This document shows positions 35,446-44,480 of a stretch of DNA of 64,000 nt, one piece after another. Where the stretch lies: NCBI GenBank assembly GCA_020161435.1, contig JAIUNV010000002.1, positions 124,001 through 188,000 on the forward strand, in the 5' to 3' direction. The notes below the pieces were generated by a model that was not told the DNA's origin, did no database searches, and saw only the letters and a program-made list of their open reading frames with translations. Both the position numbers and the translations under genes were made by a program. How positions within the stretch are numbered: position 1 is the first letter of the stretch; each line of letters opens with the position of its first letter. This DNA comes from Bacteroidota bacterium (GTDB lineage Bacteria; Bacteroidota; Bacteroidia; Chitinophagales; Chitinophagaceae).

Positions 35446-35838
35446 ATGGCTTACTATTTCAGCACCGTGATTGAGGGTAAATCTTTTGAAGAAACAATAG
35501 CACTTACCACTGCCGCTCTCAAGCAAGAAGGATTTGGCATTATTTCCAGCATCAATATGCAGGCAGCCATGCAGGAAAAATTGGGAAAAGAAATATTGCC
35601 GTATACCATTTTGGGTGCCTGTAATCCTGGTTTTGCATATGAAGCACTGCAACACGAGCCACACATTGGAGTAATGCTGCCATGCAATGTAGTGGTTAGG
35701 GCCTTGAATGAAACAGCAACAGAAGTTTTTGCGGTTAATCCTGTGGTATCTATGCAGGGCATTCAAAATCCGGCCCTTGGCCACATGGCTCAAACCGTGC
35801 AATCAAAAATGGAGACTGTGATTGCTGCGTTAAAATAG
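35446..35838 (+). CDS. DUF302 protein
   Basis: A protein of 130 residues, cytoplasmic. It matches the DUF302 family: YFSTVIEGKSFEETIALTTAALKQEGFGI at the N-terminus, YTILGACNPGFAYEALQHEP in the centre, and IGVMLPCNVVVR. The fold is a small alpha+beta dimer. The Cys in LGACNP and the one in LPCNVV are recurrent in the family, but no biochemical role is established to my knowledge. It is a single gene between the tRNA terminator and the PAP2 gene. Confidence 0.9.
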   Translation: MAYYFSTVIEGKSFEETIALTTAALKQEGFGIISSINMQAAMQEKLGKEILPYTILGACNPGFAYEALQHEPHIGVMLPCNVVVRALNETATEVFAVNPVVSMQGIQNPALGHMAQTVQSKMETVIAALK

Positions 35839-35901
35839 CCCTGTTGCCTTTGTTCAATTTGCTGTGTGTGGTTTGCTACAGAGTCCTGACATTTGCGCAG
35901 C

Positions 35902-36492
35902 ATGGCTTTTCCTGAAGCAATACAAAAACTGGATGCCTACTGGCTGTACCTCGTCAACAGACGCTGGAGCAATCCTGTGTTTGATACCGTTGTACCATGG
36001 CTGCGGTACCAGGAAGTTTGGTATCCGTTCTATATTTTTCTCATCGCTTTTGCTCTCATTAATTTTGGTAAAAGAGGTGCCTGGTGGATAGCAGGCTTTA
36101 TTGCTACCATCGGCCTGTCAGATACGGTGAGCAGTCGGTTAATTAAGCTGAGTGTTGAAAGATTACGCCCCTGTAACAACGTTGATGTATTACAGTTTTT
36201 GCAGTTGCGGGTTACACACTGTTCGGGTGGTTACAGTTTTACATCCTCGCATGCAGCCAATCATTTTGCCATGGCTACTTTTATTGCCATTACATTACAA
36301 CCCATTGTTGGTAACAAAATTAAATGGGTGTATGTATGGGCGGCTTCTATTGCCTATGCTCAGGTATATGTAGGCGTTCACTACCCGATTGATGTAATGG
36401 GTGGCACATTGGTCGGCATCGCCATCGGTTGGGTTACCGGCAACTATTTCAACAAAAAAATCGGTTTAAAGGGGTTGGGCACACATGCCTAA
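35902..36492 (+). CDS. PAP2-family membrane phosphatase
   Basis: A protein of 196 residues from the ATG at 35902. There are about five membrane helices. The three phosphatase motifs are present: KLSVERLRP (motif 1, K-x6-RP), SFTSSHAANHF (motif 2 with Ser-His) and VYVGVHYPIDVMGG (motif 3, with the catalytic His and Asp; the Arg usually found before it is not evident). The family removes phosphate from lipids such as undecaprenyl-pyrophosphate or phosphatidylglycerol-phosphate. Its stop overlaps the convergent flavoprotein gene by 4 bases, so no space is left for a terminator. Confidence 0.92.
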   Translation: MAFPEAIQKLDAYWLYLVNRRWSNPVFDTVVPWLRYQEVWYPFYIFLIAFALINFGKRGAWWIAGFIATIGLSDTVSSRLIKLSVERLRPCNNVDVLQFLQLRVTHCSGGYSFTSSHAANHFAMATFIAITLQPIVGNKIKWVYVWAASIAYAQVYVGVHYPIDVMGGTLVGIAIGWVTGNYFNKKIGLKGLGTHA

Positions 36493-37973
36493 TGCGGCAC
36501 AGCCACAGGTACCAATCGGCCACCCTCCTCTGCCCCACGTTCGCCGCTTTCGTGGTAAATGGCATCCTGATTTACCTGCCAAACATCATACAAATTTTTA
36601 CCTGCCAAAATGTTTTTAACGGCAAGCATAGCAGTCATCATACTATGGTCCTGATTGTTGTATTTGTGCATGCCATTGCGGCCTACCAATATCAAACCGG
36701 GATAGGCTTGCAAGCCGTCACGTATAATTTGCTGCTGTTGTAAATAGTCCTGATTGTATACCGGATATGCTTTGGGCTGACGTACAACATACGCATCCAA
36801 TACTTCTGACGCTTTACCCAAGCCAATGTGTTCCAATTCCTGCGCCGCCATTTGGCATAAATCTGCATCAGTGGCAGTCCACATACCATCTCCTTCAAAG
36901 CAGAAGTATTCTAAACCGTAGCAGACTTTATCTGCATCGGGCACCATATAGGGGCTCCAACTTTTAAAGTGTTGAATGCGGCCTACTTTTACCGCAGGGT
37001 CGTGGATATAAATCCAATTGTCGTTGAAGCGTTGTTGATCTTTTAAAATAAGTACCACCGTCAAAAAATCGCGGTACTGCAAGGCCTTGGCCGCCTGCTG
37101 CATTGCTTTTGTAAAACATGAAGCAGGATGACCAATCACATCTTTAATGGCCGCTGTTGAAATCACATAATTGAAACCATCCATTTTCTGTCCATCATGC
37201 AGCAACAAAGACCAAGATGATTGATCGGCATTTAACTGCATGGTTTGAACGCCGGTATTCATGTGTACCTGTACGCCCAAAGCTTCGGCTTTTTGTTTGC
37301 AAACCGTCCACATTTGGCCGGGGCCAAACTTGGGATAACGAAACGCATCAATCAAGGTTTTGATAACGGTATCATTTCCTTTTTTCTTTTTGGGAGGAAA
37401 CAAGGCATTGCGAATGGCCGCCATCAATGAAAGCCCCTGAATGCGTTGTGCCGCCCAGTCTGCAGAAATTTCGCTGCAAGGAATGCCCCACACTTTTTCA
37501 GTATAGGTTTTAAAAAAGAGTTGATACAAACGTTTGCCAAACTGGTTGCTCACCCAATCTTCAAAAGTTTTGGGATTGGCCACCGGAAACATTTTTGCCT
37601 GCAAATAACTCAACACACATCGGGCTGCTTCAATCACACCCAATTTGCGCAAAGCTTCTCCTGCGGCCAAAGGATACGCAAAAAATTGTTGGTTGAAAAA
37701 AATGCGGCTGCTGCGTGGTCTTTCCAGCATTTCATCGCCCAGTATTTCTGTCCAAAAATCTTCTACCTCTTTCGACTTGCTGAAAAAACGATGGCCGCCG
37801 ATATCGAAATGAAAACCTTTATACGACTCTGTTCTGGAAATACCTCCTACCAAAGTTGGATGAGCTTCAAAGACCTGCACATCAACGGTGCCGGCTTTTC
37901 CCAGCAAGTAGGCAGCAGTAAGGCCGGCTGGGCCAGCACCAATAATAGCAACAGATAAACGGCGGTTACTCAC
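36489..37973 (-). CDS. FAD-dependent oxidoreductase, UDP-galactopyranose-mutase/amine-oxidase-like
   Basis: A protein of 494 residues. The N-terminus has the Rossmann motif IGAGPAGLTAAYLL (residues about 11-24) and VGGISRTESYKGFHFDIGGHRFFSKS, typical of the UDP-galactopyranose mutase and protoporphyrinogen-oxidase-like group. The mid-region GKRLYQLFFKTYTEKVWG is shared with mutase-like proteins. The C-terminal FAD segment LVGRNGMHKYNNQDHSMMTAML is near residue 440. These proteins are often found near polysaccharide genes. A specific substrate cannot be named; sugar-nucleotide isomerisation or a related oxidation is inference. It stands alone, 54 bases downstream of the exuT stop and on the same strand. 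Confidence 0.85.
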   Translation of the reverse strand: MSNRRLSVAIIGAGPAGLTAAYLLGKAGTVDVQVFEAHPTLVGGISRTESYKGFHFDIGGHRFFSKSKEVEDFWTEILGDEMLERPRSSRIFFNQQFFAYPLAAGEALRKLGVIEAARCVLSYLQAKMFPVANPKTFEDWVSNQFGKRLYQLFFKTYTEKVWGIPCSEISADWAAQRIQGLSLMAAIRNALFPPKKKKGNDTVIKTLIDAFRYPKFGPGQMWTVCKQKAEALGVQVHMNTGVQTMQLNADQSSWSLLLHDGQKMDGFNYVISTAAIKDVIGHPASCFTKAMQQAAKALQYRDFLTVVLILKDQQRFNDNWIYIHDPAVKVGRIQHFKSWSPYMVPDADKVCYGLEYFCFEGDGMWTATDADLCQMAAQELEHIGLGKASEVLDAYVVRQPKAYPVYNQDYLQQQQIIRDGLQAYPGLILVGRNGMHKYNNQDHSMMTAMLAVKNILAGKNLYDVWQVNQDAIYHESGERGAEEGGRLVPVAVPH

Positions 37974-38027
37974 GGGGCAAATATAACCCCTGCAAGTAAC
38001 CGCCGTTCAGCATTTCAGCAGATGCGC

Positions 38028-39467
38028 TTACATATCTGTAATAGGCTTGTATTTAGGCACCAGCGATTTCATCACCATCCAGCCTATGAGGTATGCCACA
38101 GCACAAAAACAGAAGATGATAAAATAACCCGCCGGCTTACCTTCAAATCCCAAAAACTGCAGGTTGGTTTCGCCAGCGTACACAAACAATTTACCAGCCG
38201 ATTTTTGCAACAGCATAGAGCCGAGGCCACCGGCCATACCACCAATACCTGTAACAGTGGCAATGGCTGATTTAGGAAACATATCACCTACGGTAGAAAA
38301 GATATTGGCAGACCATGACTGATGCGCTGCTCCTCCCAAACCAATCATGATAACGGGCAACCATGGCGAAATAGTACCAAGCGGTTGCGCCAACAAAACC
38401 AGCAACGGAATGAATGCAAAAATGAGCATCGCTTTCATGCGGGCAGCATACGGATTCTGACCAGTTTTACGGATGATAATTGAAGGCAGTTTGCCACCGT
38501 AAATTGACAACATGGTAATAGCATACAGCGTAAATACCAATGCGATACCCAACCCTTCGGATGTTTTGATACCAAACTGTGTGTTGAGGTAAGAAGGTGT
38601 CCAGAAAAGAAAGAACCACCAAACGCCATCCGTCATGAATTTGCCAAATGCAAACGACCATGTTTGTTTGTATTTGAAACAATCGGCTAAGGTTACTTTC
38701 TTTTTATTGGGGTCTTCTACTTTCTCAGCTTCACCGTTGGCATCTCTGTCAGATAAAATGTAGGCCAGTTCTTCTGCATTTACTTTCGGATGCTCTTCAG
38801 GCTTTTTATACATGAATACCCAAAAAGCCATCCAGATAAAACCCAATGCCCCGATGATGATAAACGCCATTTCCCAACTGGTAGCTTTGGCCAACGGAGG
38901 AATGCTCAATGGTGCCAGCAAAGCACCTACTGATGCACCAGCATTGAAAATACTGGTAGCAAATGCACGGTCTTTTTTAGGGAAATATTCGGCAGTTACT
39001 TTAATGGCTGCAGGAAAATTACCCGCTTCACCAATAGCCAGTACGATACGTGCCACTATGAATGCATACATGCTTACAGTAGAAATAATAACAGCCGTAT
39101 CGCCCACTGCCTGAGTTAATTCTGCTGCAGTATGCAAGCCCACATATTGCTCGGTTACAATGCCACACAAGGCATGCAAACAAGCACCGACTGACCACAC
39201 ACCTATCGCCCAGAGAAAGCCTTTCTTTGTACCCATCCAATCGATAAACCGACCGGCAAACAACATAGAAATGGCATACACAATGGAAAAGATGGAAGTG
39301 ATGGTTCCATAGTTGTCTTCATTCCAGTGAAATTCAGGTTTAATGAATTCATCCCATGTTAAAGACAACACTTGTCTATCTAGATAATTAATGGTAGTGG
39401 CAACAAAAAGAAGCGCCACAATACTCCATCTGTAGTTCGTCATTTTTCCATTGGCTTGAGCTTGCAT
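38028..39467 (-). CDS. MFS hexuronate transporter, ExuT-like
   Basis: A protein of 479 residues with twelve membrane helices. It resembles the anion:cation symporter family of ExuT/GudP: NYLDRQVLSL in the first helix, AGRFIDWMGTKKGFLWAIGVW, IGEAGNFPAAIKVTAEYFPKKDRAFATSIFNAGASVGALLAPL in helices 4 and 5. The central loop (KPEEHPKVNAEELAYI) is typical. It would take galacturonate or glucuronate (with protons) into the cytoplasm. It is the last gene of the pectin operon, 18 bases after the KDPG aldolase gene. Its location among uronate catabolic genes makes the substrate class very likely. Confidence 0.9.
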   Translation of the reverse strand: MQAQANGKMTNYRWSIVALLFVATTINYLDRQVLSLTWDEFIKPEFHWNEDNYGTITSIFSIVYAISMLFAGRFIDWMGTKKGFLWAIGVWSVGACLHALCGIVTEQYVGLHTAAELTQAVGDTAVIISTVSMYAFIVARIVLAIGEAGNFPAAIKVTAEYFPKKDRAFATSIFNAGASVGALLAPLSIPPLAKATSWEMAFIIIGALGFIWMAFWVFMYKKPEEHPKVNAEELAYILSDRDANGEAEKVEDPNKKKVTLADCFKYKQTWSFAFGKFMTDGVWWFFLFWTPSYLNTQFGIKTSEGLGIALVFTLYAITMLSIYGGKLPSIIIRKTGQNPYAARMKAMLIFAFIPLLVLLAQPLGTISPWLPVIMIGLGGAAHQSWSANIFSTVGDMFPKSAIATVTGIGGMAGGLGSMLLQKSAGKLFVYAGETNLQFLGFEGKPAGYFIIFCFCAVAYLIGWMVMKSLVPKYKPITDM

Positions 39468-39485
39468 ATCGTTTGGCTTTTGTGG

Positions 39486-40151
39486 TTATTTCTTAGTGAC
39501 TGCGGCAATAGTAGCCAAAACTTCAGCAGTAGTTTTTTCAATCGTTTCGTACTCTTTTGCTTCCATCAGTTTTTTACTGATAAGCTTGCTGCCCATACCC
39601 ACTGCACAAACACCGGCTTTAAACCAGGCTTCAATATTATCTTTGGTGGTATCTACACCTCCGGTAGGCATAAATTTCAGCTTTGGAAAGATGTCTTTGA
39701 TGCTGCTCAAAAATTCGGGACCGAGCATGTTACCTGGAAACAGTTTGATGAAACCAATGCCTGCATTTTCAGCAGCAATTATTTCAGAAGGCGTCATACA
39801 ACCGGGTGCATAAAAAATATCTTTTGATACACACAGTGCAGCTACATCTGGCACAAAGCCAGGGCTCACCAAAAAGTCGGCTCCAGCAGCCAAATAATCA
39901 TTGGCCTGTTGCAAATTCTTAATGGTGCCCACACCCAGCAACAAACCGGGCATTTCAGCATTGCGTAATGCTACCATGCTTTTAAAATTGTGCAATGCTG
40001 CATCGCCCCGGTTGGTGTATTCAATAGCTTTTACACCCGCTTTGTATACGGCTTTCAATATGTCGAGTGTTACCTCCTCATCGGCATTAAAATACAAAGG
40101 CAGCATGCCTTGTTCTATAATGGCGGTAGTTACTTCATGTGTTGTTGGCAT
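39486..40151 (-). CDS. eda: 2-keto-3-deoxy-6-phosphogluconate aldolase (also 4-hydroxy-2-oxoglutarate aldolase type)
   Basis: A protein of 221 residues forming a class I aldolase barrel. It splits KDPG to pyruvate and glyceraldehyde-3-phosphate. The Schiff-base Lys lies in GIGFIKLFPGNMLGP near residue 130, and the general acid Glu in AIEYTNRG near residue 40. GVGTIKNLQQANDYLAAGADFLVSPGF and PTGGVDTTKDNIEAWFKAGV are family segments. It follows the YhcH gene by 3 bases. The chain completes the uronate pathway of this operon. Confidence 0.95.
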   Translation of the reverse strand: MPTTHEVTTAIIEQGMLPLYFNADEEVTLDILKAVYKAGVKAIEYTNRGDAALHNFKSMVALRNAEMPGLLLGVGTIKNLQQANDYLAAGADFLVSPGFVPDVAALCVSKDIFYAPGCMTPSEIIAAENAGIGFIKLFPGNMLGPEFLSSIKDIFPKLKFMPTGGVDTTKDNIEAWFKAGVCAVGMGSKLISKKLMEAKEYETIEKTTAEVLATIAAVTKK

Positions 40152-40154
40152 TGT

Positions 40155-40607
40155 TCAGATTTTTACTTTCACTACTATTTTCTTAATGGTTCCGTCACCA
40201 ATCATGGGTGCATGTACATCGTTGGGAAAAAACACAACGAACTGCCCGTCGGTGAGTTGAAAATACATATCAGGTTGTTCGGTGTACAGCTGTACATCTT
40301 TCTCTGCATTGTAGCCACCGTTTTCAACCACACATTTTTCCCGTGTTTTCCAACCAATGGTTTCAACACCACGAATGCACACCTGAATATCAATGTACTG
40401 ATTGTGGCATTCAAATTTCGCTACGGAAGCTTCAGCCGTTTTACCAGCAGCATCCGATATGATGCCTTTCAGCGCATCGCCATCTATTTCATATTTACCC
40501 GGTTCAATGGTAGCAAAATCAATGCTGCCAATCCAGGCAAATGCTTTTTCGAAAGAGGGATGCAGCGAAAAATATTTCGCTGCATTACCTAAAGTATCTA
40601 TGACCAT
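40155..40607 (-). CDS. YhcH/YjgK/YiaL-family cupin protein
   Basis: A protein of 150 residues of the DUF386 cupin family: ALKGIISDAAGKTAEASVAKFECHNQYIDIQVCIRGVETIGWK and the C-terminal FVVFFPNDVHAPMIGDG, in which the His and Glu residues form a metal site in known structures. Members sit in sugar acid and sialic acid operons and are thought to help anomer conversion or sugar isomerisation. Here it lies between KDG kinase and KDPG aldolase, so it probably acts on a keto-uronate or KDG form. The exact reaction is not known. Confidence 0.92.
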   Translation of the reverse strand: MVIDTLGNAAKYFSLHPSFEKAFAWIGSIDFATIEPGKYEIDGDALKGIISDAAGKTAEASVAKFECHNQYIDIQVCIRGVETIGWKTREKCVVENGGYNAEKDVQLYTEQPDMYFQLTDGQFVVFFPNDVHAPMIGDGTIKKIVVKVKI

Positions 40608-40618
40608 GTGTATTGGTT

Positions 40619-41644
40619 TTAGCGTTGTACACGACCACTGCCGTCGCCTTTCATCAAATCTTTTACTTCACCCAAGGTAGCGTGGTTCAAATCGCCGGGG
40701 ATGGTGTGCTTGATAGCAGATGCTGCAACACCAAACTCTGCCGCTTCAGCCATTGGCATACCCGTTACCAAACCGTAAATCAAACCACTGGCAAATGAAT
40801 CGCCGCTACCTACACGGTCTACAATGCGAACATTGTATTTTTTGGTATGGTAAAAATCGGTGCCATTGTACACCAATGCACTCCAGCCATTATCACTGGC
40901 ACTATAACTCTCACGGAGTGATGATGCCACATATTTGAAACCAAACTTGGCTACCATTTGCTTCATGATATCCTGAAAACCGTCGAGGTGAAGTTCACCT
41001 TTGGTTACATCGGTATCACCGGGTTTGAAACCAAGCGTTGTTTCAGCATCTTCTTCGTTGCCGATACAAACATCAACCCACTGGCAGAGATGTGTCATTA
41101 CTTTTTGTGCCTTCTCTTTGCTCCACAATTTTTTGCGGTAGTTCAGGTCAATGCTCGTTGTAATGCCTTTTGCTTTGGCCGCTTTCAATGCAGCTTCGGT
41201 AAGCGCAGCAGCTTTATCGCTAAGAGCTGGTGTAATACCGGTGGTATGAAACCAATCGGCACCATCAAAAATTTTATCCCAATCGAATTCGCTGGGGTCT
41301 ACATCGGCAATGGAAGCACCGGCACGGTCGTACACTACTTGAGAGGCACGCATAGATGCACCGGTTTCGAGAAAATAAATACCCAAACGGTCGCCGCCAC
41401 GGGCAACAAACTGTGTATCTACACCATAACGGCGAAGGTGGTTGATGGCCGACTGACCAATGGGATTGTTAGGCACTTTGGTAACGAATGTACCATTCAA
41501 ACCATAGTTGCACAATGCGGCAGCTACGTTGGCTTCGCCGCCACCATAGGTTACATCAAAAGAATCGGCCTGAACAAAACGCTTGAAATCTGGCGTTGAC
41601 AAACGCAGCATAATTTCTCCGAGCGTTACTACTTTTTTGGACAT
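40619..41644 (-). CDS. kdgK: 2-keto-3-deoxygluconate kinase, PfkB family (first of two)
   Basis: A protein of 341 residues of the PfkB ribokinase fold. The N-terminal YGGGEANVAAAL and the C-terminal anion hole DRVGSGDSFASGLIYGL with catalytic Asp are present. The sugar-contact strand reads RLGIYFLETGASMRASQVVYDRAGAS, close to known KDG kinases, in which an Arg in this segment holds the carboxylate. It would make KDPG from KDG and ATP. It lies 11 bases upstream of yhcH and 39 bases downstream of the second kinase gene. Confidence 0.9.
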   Translation of the reverse strand: MSKKVVTLGEIMLRLSTPDFKRFVQADSFDVTYGGGEANVAAALCNYGLNGTFVTKVPNNPIGQSAINHLRRYGVDTQFVARGGDRLGIYFLETGASMRASQVVYDRAGASIADVDPSEFDWDKIFDGADWFHTTGITPALSDKAAALTEAALKAAKAKGITTSIDLNYRKKLWSKEKAQKVMTHLCQWVDVCIGNEEDAETTLGFKPGDTDVTKGELHLDGFQDIMKQMVAKFGFKYVASSLRESYSASDNGWSALVYNGTDFYHTKKYNVRIVDRVGSGDSFASGLIYGLVTGMPMAEAAEFGVAASAIKHTIPGDLNHATLGEVKDLMKGDGSGRVQR

Positions 41645-41683
41645 ATCAAATTGGTTTTGTTATGAGCTAAAATGAATATTGAT

Positions 41684-42715
41684 TTATAAATTATTCTTAT
41701 CAAACAAAGCTTTTACCTGTTGTATGTATGCAACTGTATTTTGGGTAGCATCACCTTTTTCGTGCAGCTTGGCATAGGCTGCAGCCGCAGCAAAACTGAT
41801 GACATCTTGCAAATCATGCTTCGATTGCAAACCGTAAATAAGACCTGCCATAAAACAATCTCCGCTACCAACTTTATCTACAATGGCATCGGTGGTAAAT
41901 AGCGGACTTACTACTTGAGTACTCTTTGTATTGAGTGCCGCATAGTAACGAATGCTGCTGGCATCGGCATCAAAACGAAAGGTGTTGGCTACAACAGTAC
42001 AGTTGGGACAGGCCAGAAACAACGCATTTGCAGTGGTGCTGGCGTGTGCCAGATAAGCTTCCTGCGTGGCAGCTGTAATAGCGTTAGCATCTACGGGTAT
42101 GCCCAACAAAGTTTCTGCTGCCCAAATATTTCCCATTACTACGTTGCAATACTTTACCAATTGTGGCATTACAGCAACAGGCAGCTTGCCATATTTCCAC
42201 AGCAATGAACGATAGTTCAGATCAATGGAAATAGTGATATTACGTTGAGAAGCTTCTTTCACGGCTTCAAGGCAAAGTGCCGCAGCCTGCTCACTTACTG
42301 CTGGTGCAATGGCACTGAAATGAAACCAGTCAACATCCTGCAATATGTCATCCCATGGTACAACTCCAGTGGCAAGGGTTGAAAAGGAAGAATACTTTCT
42401 GTCGAACACATTTTCATGGCTCTTCATGTCAGCACCTTCTTTGAGGTAATACAAACCAATGCGTTCGCCGGAAAGAATGATGGGCGAAGTATCAATTTGT
42501 TTACTCTCCAAATAAGCAATGATGTCTTTAGTAATGATATTATCGGGTAATGCTGTGCAATATTTTACTGGCATTTTCCAAGTGGCCAAAGCCGTGGCTA
42601 CATTGAGCTCGGCACCACCTACAAATACGGGCAAATGGTGTGTACGCAACCATTCACCACCATTAGCTGGCGGCAAACGGAGTAACAATTCACCAAAGCA
42701 CAACACTTTTCCCAT
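41684..42715 (-). CDS. PfkB-family sugar kinase, KDG-kinase-like (second of two)
   Basis: A protein of 343 residues, paralogous to the neighbouring kinase but clearly diverged. It has VGGAELNVATALATW near the N-terminus and VDKVGSGDCFMAGLIYGLQ with the catalytic Asp near residue 285. The sugar-contact strand reads RIGLYYLKEGADMKSHENVFDRKYSS, so the Arg seen in SMRAS of the first kinase is Lys here. It may phosphorylate KDG too, or a related acid such as 2-keto-3-deoxygalactonate or 5-keto form. Its stop is 39 bases before the first kinase start, and its start is 3 bases after the kduI stop. Confidence 0.87.
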   Translation of the reverse strand: MGKVLCFGELLLRLPPANGGEWLRTHHLPVFVGGAELNVATALATWKMPVKYCTALPDNIITKDIIAYLESKQIDTSPIILSGERIGLYYLKEGADMKSHENVFDRKYSSFSTLATGVVPWDDILQDVDWFHFSAIAPAVSEQAAALCLEAVKEASQRNITISIDLNYRSLLWKYGKLPVAVMPQLVKYCNVVMGNIWAAETLLGIPVDANAITAATQEAYLAHASTTANALFLACPNCTVVANTFRFDADASSIRYYAALNTKSTQVVSPLFTTDAIVDKVGSGDCFMAGLIYGLQSKHDLQDVISFAAAAAYAKLHEKGDATQNTVAYIQQVKALFDKNNL

Positions 42716-42718
42716 GAC

Positions 42719-43624
42719 TTATTTTAATGTAGGAACCGGAGCCGGATCCATATCGGTATACACAAGGTTTTCGCCGGCCATGCCCCAAATAAAACCATAG
42801 TTGGTAGTACCACAACCATAGTGAGTACTCCATGGTGGAGAAATCACCGCTTCGTTATTGGCCATCACCAGGTGGCGTGTTTCCATGGGGTTGCCCATGA
42901 AATGAAACAAGCGTTGTCCTTCGGGCAAATCGAAATACAGATATACTTCCATGCGGCGGGTGTGGGTATGTGGTGGAATAGAATTCCAAACACTACCTGG
43001 TGCCAGTACCGTTAAACCCATCACCAGCTGGCAACTCTTGATGCCATCGAGGTGAATGTATTTGTAGACGGTACGTTTGTTGGCTGTTTCAGCAGCACCC
43101 AACTCAACAGGCGCAGCCTGCTCTTTGGTAAACAAAGTGTTGGGGTAAACCGCATGTGCAGGTGCACTCAGTAAGTAAAAAATAGCCGGTGTTTTTTTAG
43201 AGGCAGATGCAAAGCTTACCTTTTTTGTACCCTTGCCTAAATACAAGCACGATAGTTTTTCTAATTCGAACTTTTTGCCATCAGCTGTAACTGTTCCTTT
43301 ACCGCCAATGTTGATGATGCCCAATTCTCTTCTTTCCAGAAAATAATCGGCACGAAGCTCAGGGTGATTGGGCAACGACAATGCTTTTGCCAAAGGCATT
43401 GCTCCACCCACAATTACACGGTCGTAATGGGTATACACCAGCTTCAGCTGATCGGGCAGCATCAGGTTTTTCACCAGAAAATTATCGGTGAGAGCCTGCG
43501 TATCGAAACCCTTTGTTTCCTGCGGACCAACAGCAAAGCGAATTTCCATGTCGCCGTCTTTGTAAGTATTGCTGTTGTAATCTTTCAACTGCTGCACAGG
43601 CGCAATTGCTTTTTTTGTAGCCAT
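42719..43624 (-). CDS. kduI: 5-keto-4-deoxyuronate isomerase
   Basis: A protein of 301 residues, a bicupin that converts 5-keto-4-deoxyuronate (formed from unsaturated galacturonate) to 2,5-diketo-3-deoxygluconate. The zinc site is in PPHTHTRRMEVYLYF (two His and Glu) near residue 222, with a further His in PPWSTHYGCGTTNYGFIWGM near 275. The N-terminal RFAVGPQETKGFDTQALTDNFLVKNLM and HYDRVIVGGAMP are family segments. It acts with KduD and with the GH105 hydrolase encoded in the same operon. Confidence 0.96.
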   Translation of the reverse strand: MATKKAIAPVQQLKDYNSNTYKDGDMEIRFAVGPQETKGFDTQALTDNFLVKNLMLPDQLKLVYTHYDRVIVGGAMPLAKALSLPNHPELRADYFLERRELGIINIGGKGTVTADGKKFELEKLSCLYLGKGTKKVSFASASKKTPAIFYLLSAPAHAVYPNTLFTKEQAAPVELGAAETANKRTVYKYIHLDGIKSCQLVMGLTVLAPGSVWNSIPPHTHTRRMEVYLYFDLPEGQRLFHFMGNPMETRHLVMANNEAVISPPWSTHYGCGTTNYGFIWGMAGENLVYTDMDPAPVPTLK

Positions 43625-43670
43625 GAGAAATCAATTAAAAAATAACGTTTGGAGATTGCTGCCCGACATA

Positions 43671-44435
43671 TTATCGTGCCATCCATCCACCATCTACAAA
43701 TAATACGGTACCATTTACATAATCAGAAGCAGGAGATGCCAGGAAGGTAACCGGGCCTTTAAAATCGGCAGGTACACCCCAGCGGCCAACAGGTATGCGA
43801 TCGAGAATAGACTTGCTGCGTTCCGGATCTTCGCGGAGCGCCTGTGTATTGTTGGTAGCAATGTAACCTGGTGCAATACCATTTACACACACACCTTTAC
43901 TACCCCACTCATTGCCAAAGGCACGAACCAATCCTGCTACTGCAGATTTGCTGGCTGTGTAGCCGGGCACATTGATACCACCCTGGAAGCTCAACAATGA
44001 GCAAGTGAAAATGATTTTGCCACCACCTTTTTCAATCATGTGTTTTCCAAACTCACGGCCCAAAATAAACTGCGCATTCAGGTTGATGTCAATCACTTTG
44101 TCCCAATATTCATCAGGATGTTCTGCGGCAGGTTTACGCATGATGATTCCGGCATTATTCACCAAAATATCAATGCGTTCGTTTTCGGCTTTCACTTTAT
44201 TAATAAAAGCATACAACGCTTGTCTGTCAGAAATATCGACACGGTGGTAAGTAAAACTACGGCCGGTTGCTTCGATAGCAGCTTTCACTTCGCTGTAATC
44301 TTCTACAATAGAAGCACCAACAATATTGGCGCCTGCTTCGGCTAATGCCAAAGCCATACCCATGCCAAGGCCAGTGTCACAACCTGTAACAACTGCAGTT
44401 TTGCCTGCCAAATTGAAGAGGTTCAAAGTTTCCAT
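43671..44435 (-). CDS. kduD: 2-deoxy-D-gluconate/2,5-diketo-3-deoxygluconate dehydrogenase
   Basis: A protein of 254 residues, a short-chain dehydrogenase. The cofactor motif TGCDTGLGMGMALALA is near residue 18, NNAGIIMR near 92, and the catalytic YTASK near 160. It reduces 2,5-diketo-3-deoxygluconate to KDG with NAD(P)H, the step after KduI. The N-terminus LFNLAGKTAVVTG and the C-terminus VNGTVLFVDGGWMAR are those of KduD. It is 46 bases upstream of kduI. Confidence 0.92.
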   Translation of the reverse strand: METLNLFNLAGKTAVVTGCDTGLGMGMALALAEAGANIVGASIVEDYSEVKAAIEATGRSFTYHRVDISDRQALYAFINKVKAENERIDILVNNAGIIMRKPAAEHPDEYWDKVIDINLNAQFILGREFGKHMIEKGGGKIIFTCSLLSFQGGINVPGYTASKSAVAGLVRAFGNEWGSKGVCVNGIAPGYIATNNTQALREDPERSKSILDRIPVGRWGVPADFKGPVTFLASPASDYVNGTVLFVDGGWMAR

Positions 44436-44480
44436 TTGTTGTAGTTTATTGAGGTTACCTGATGTTGCAGCTTGTGAATG

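Noticed and set aside
41684..42715. The second PfkB kinase as a broken duplicate of the first
   Set aside because: Both have complete length and an intact GSGD anion hole, and the sequences have diverged throughout, so neither looks like a decaying copy.
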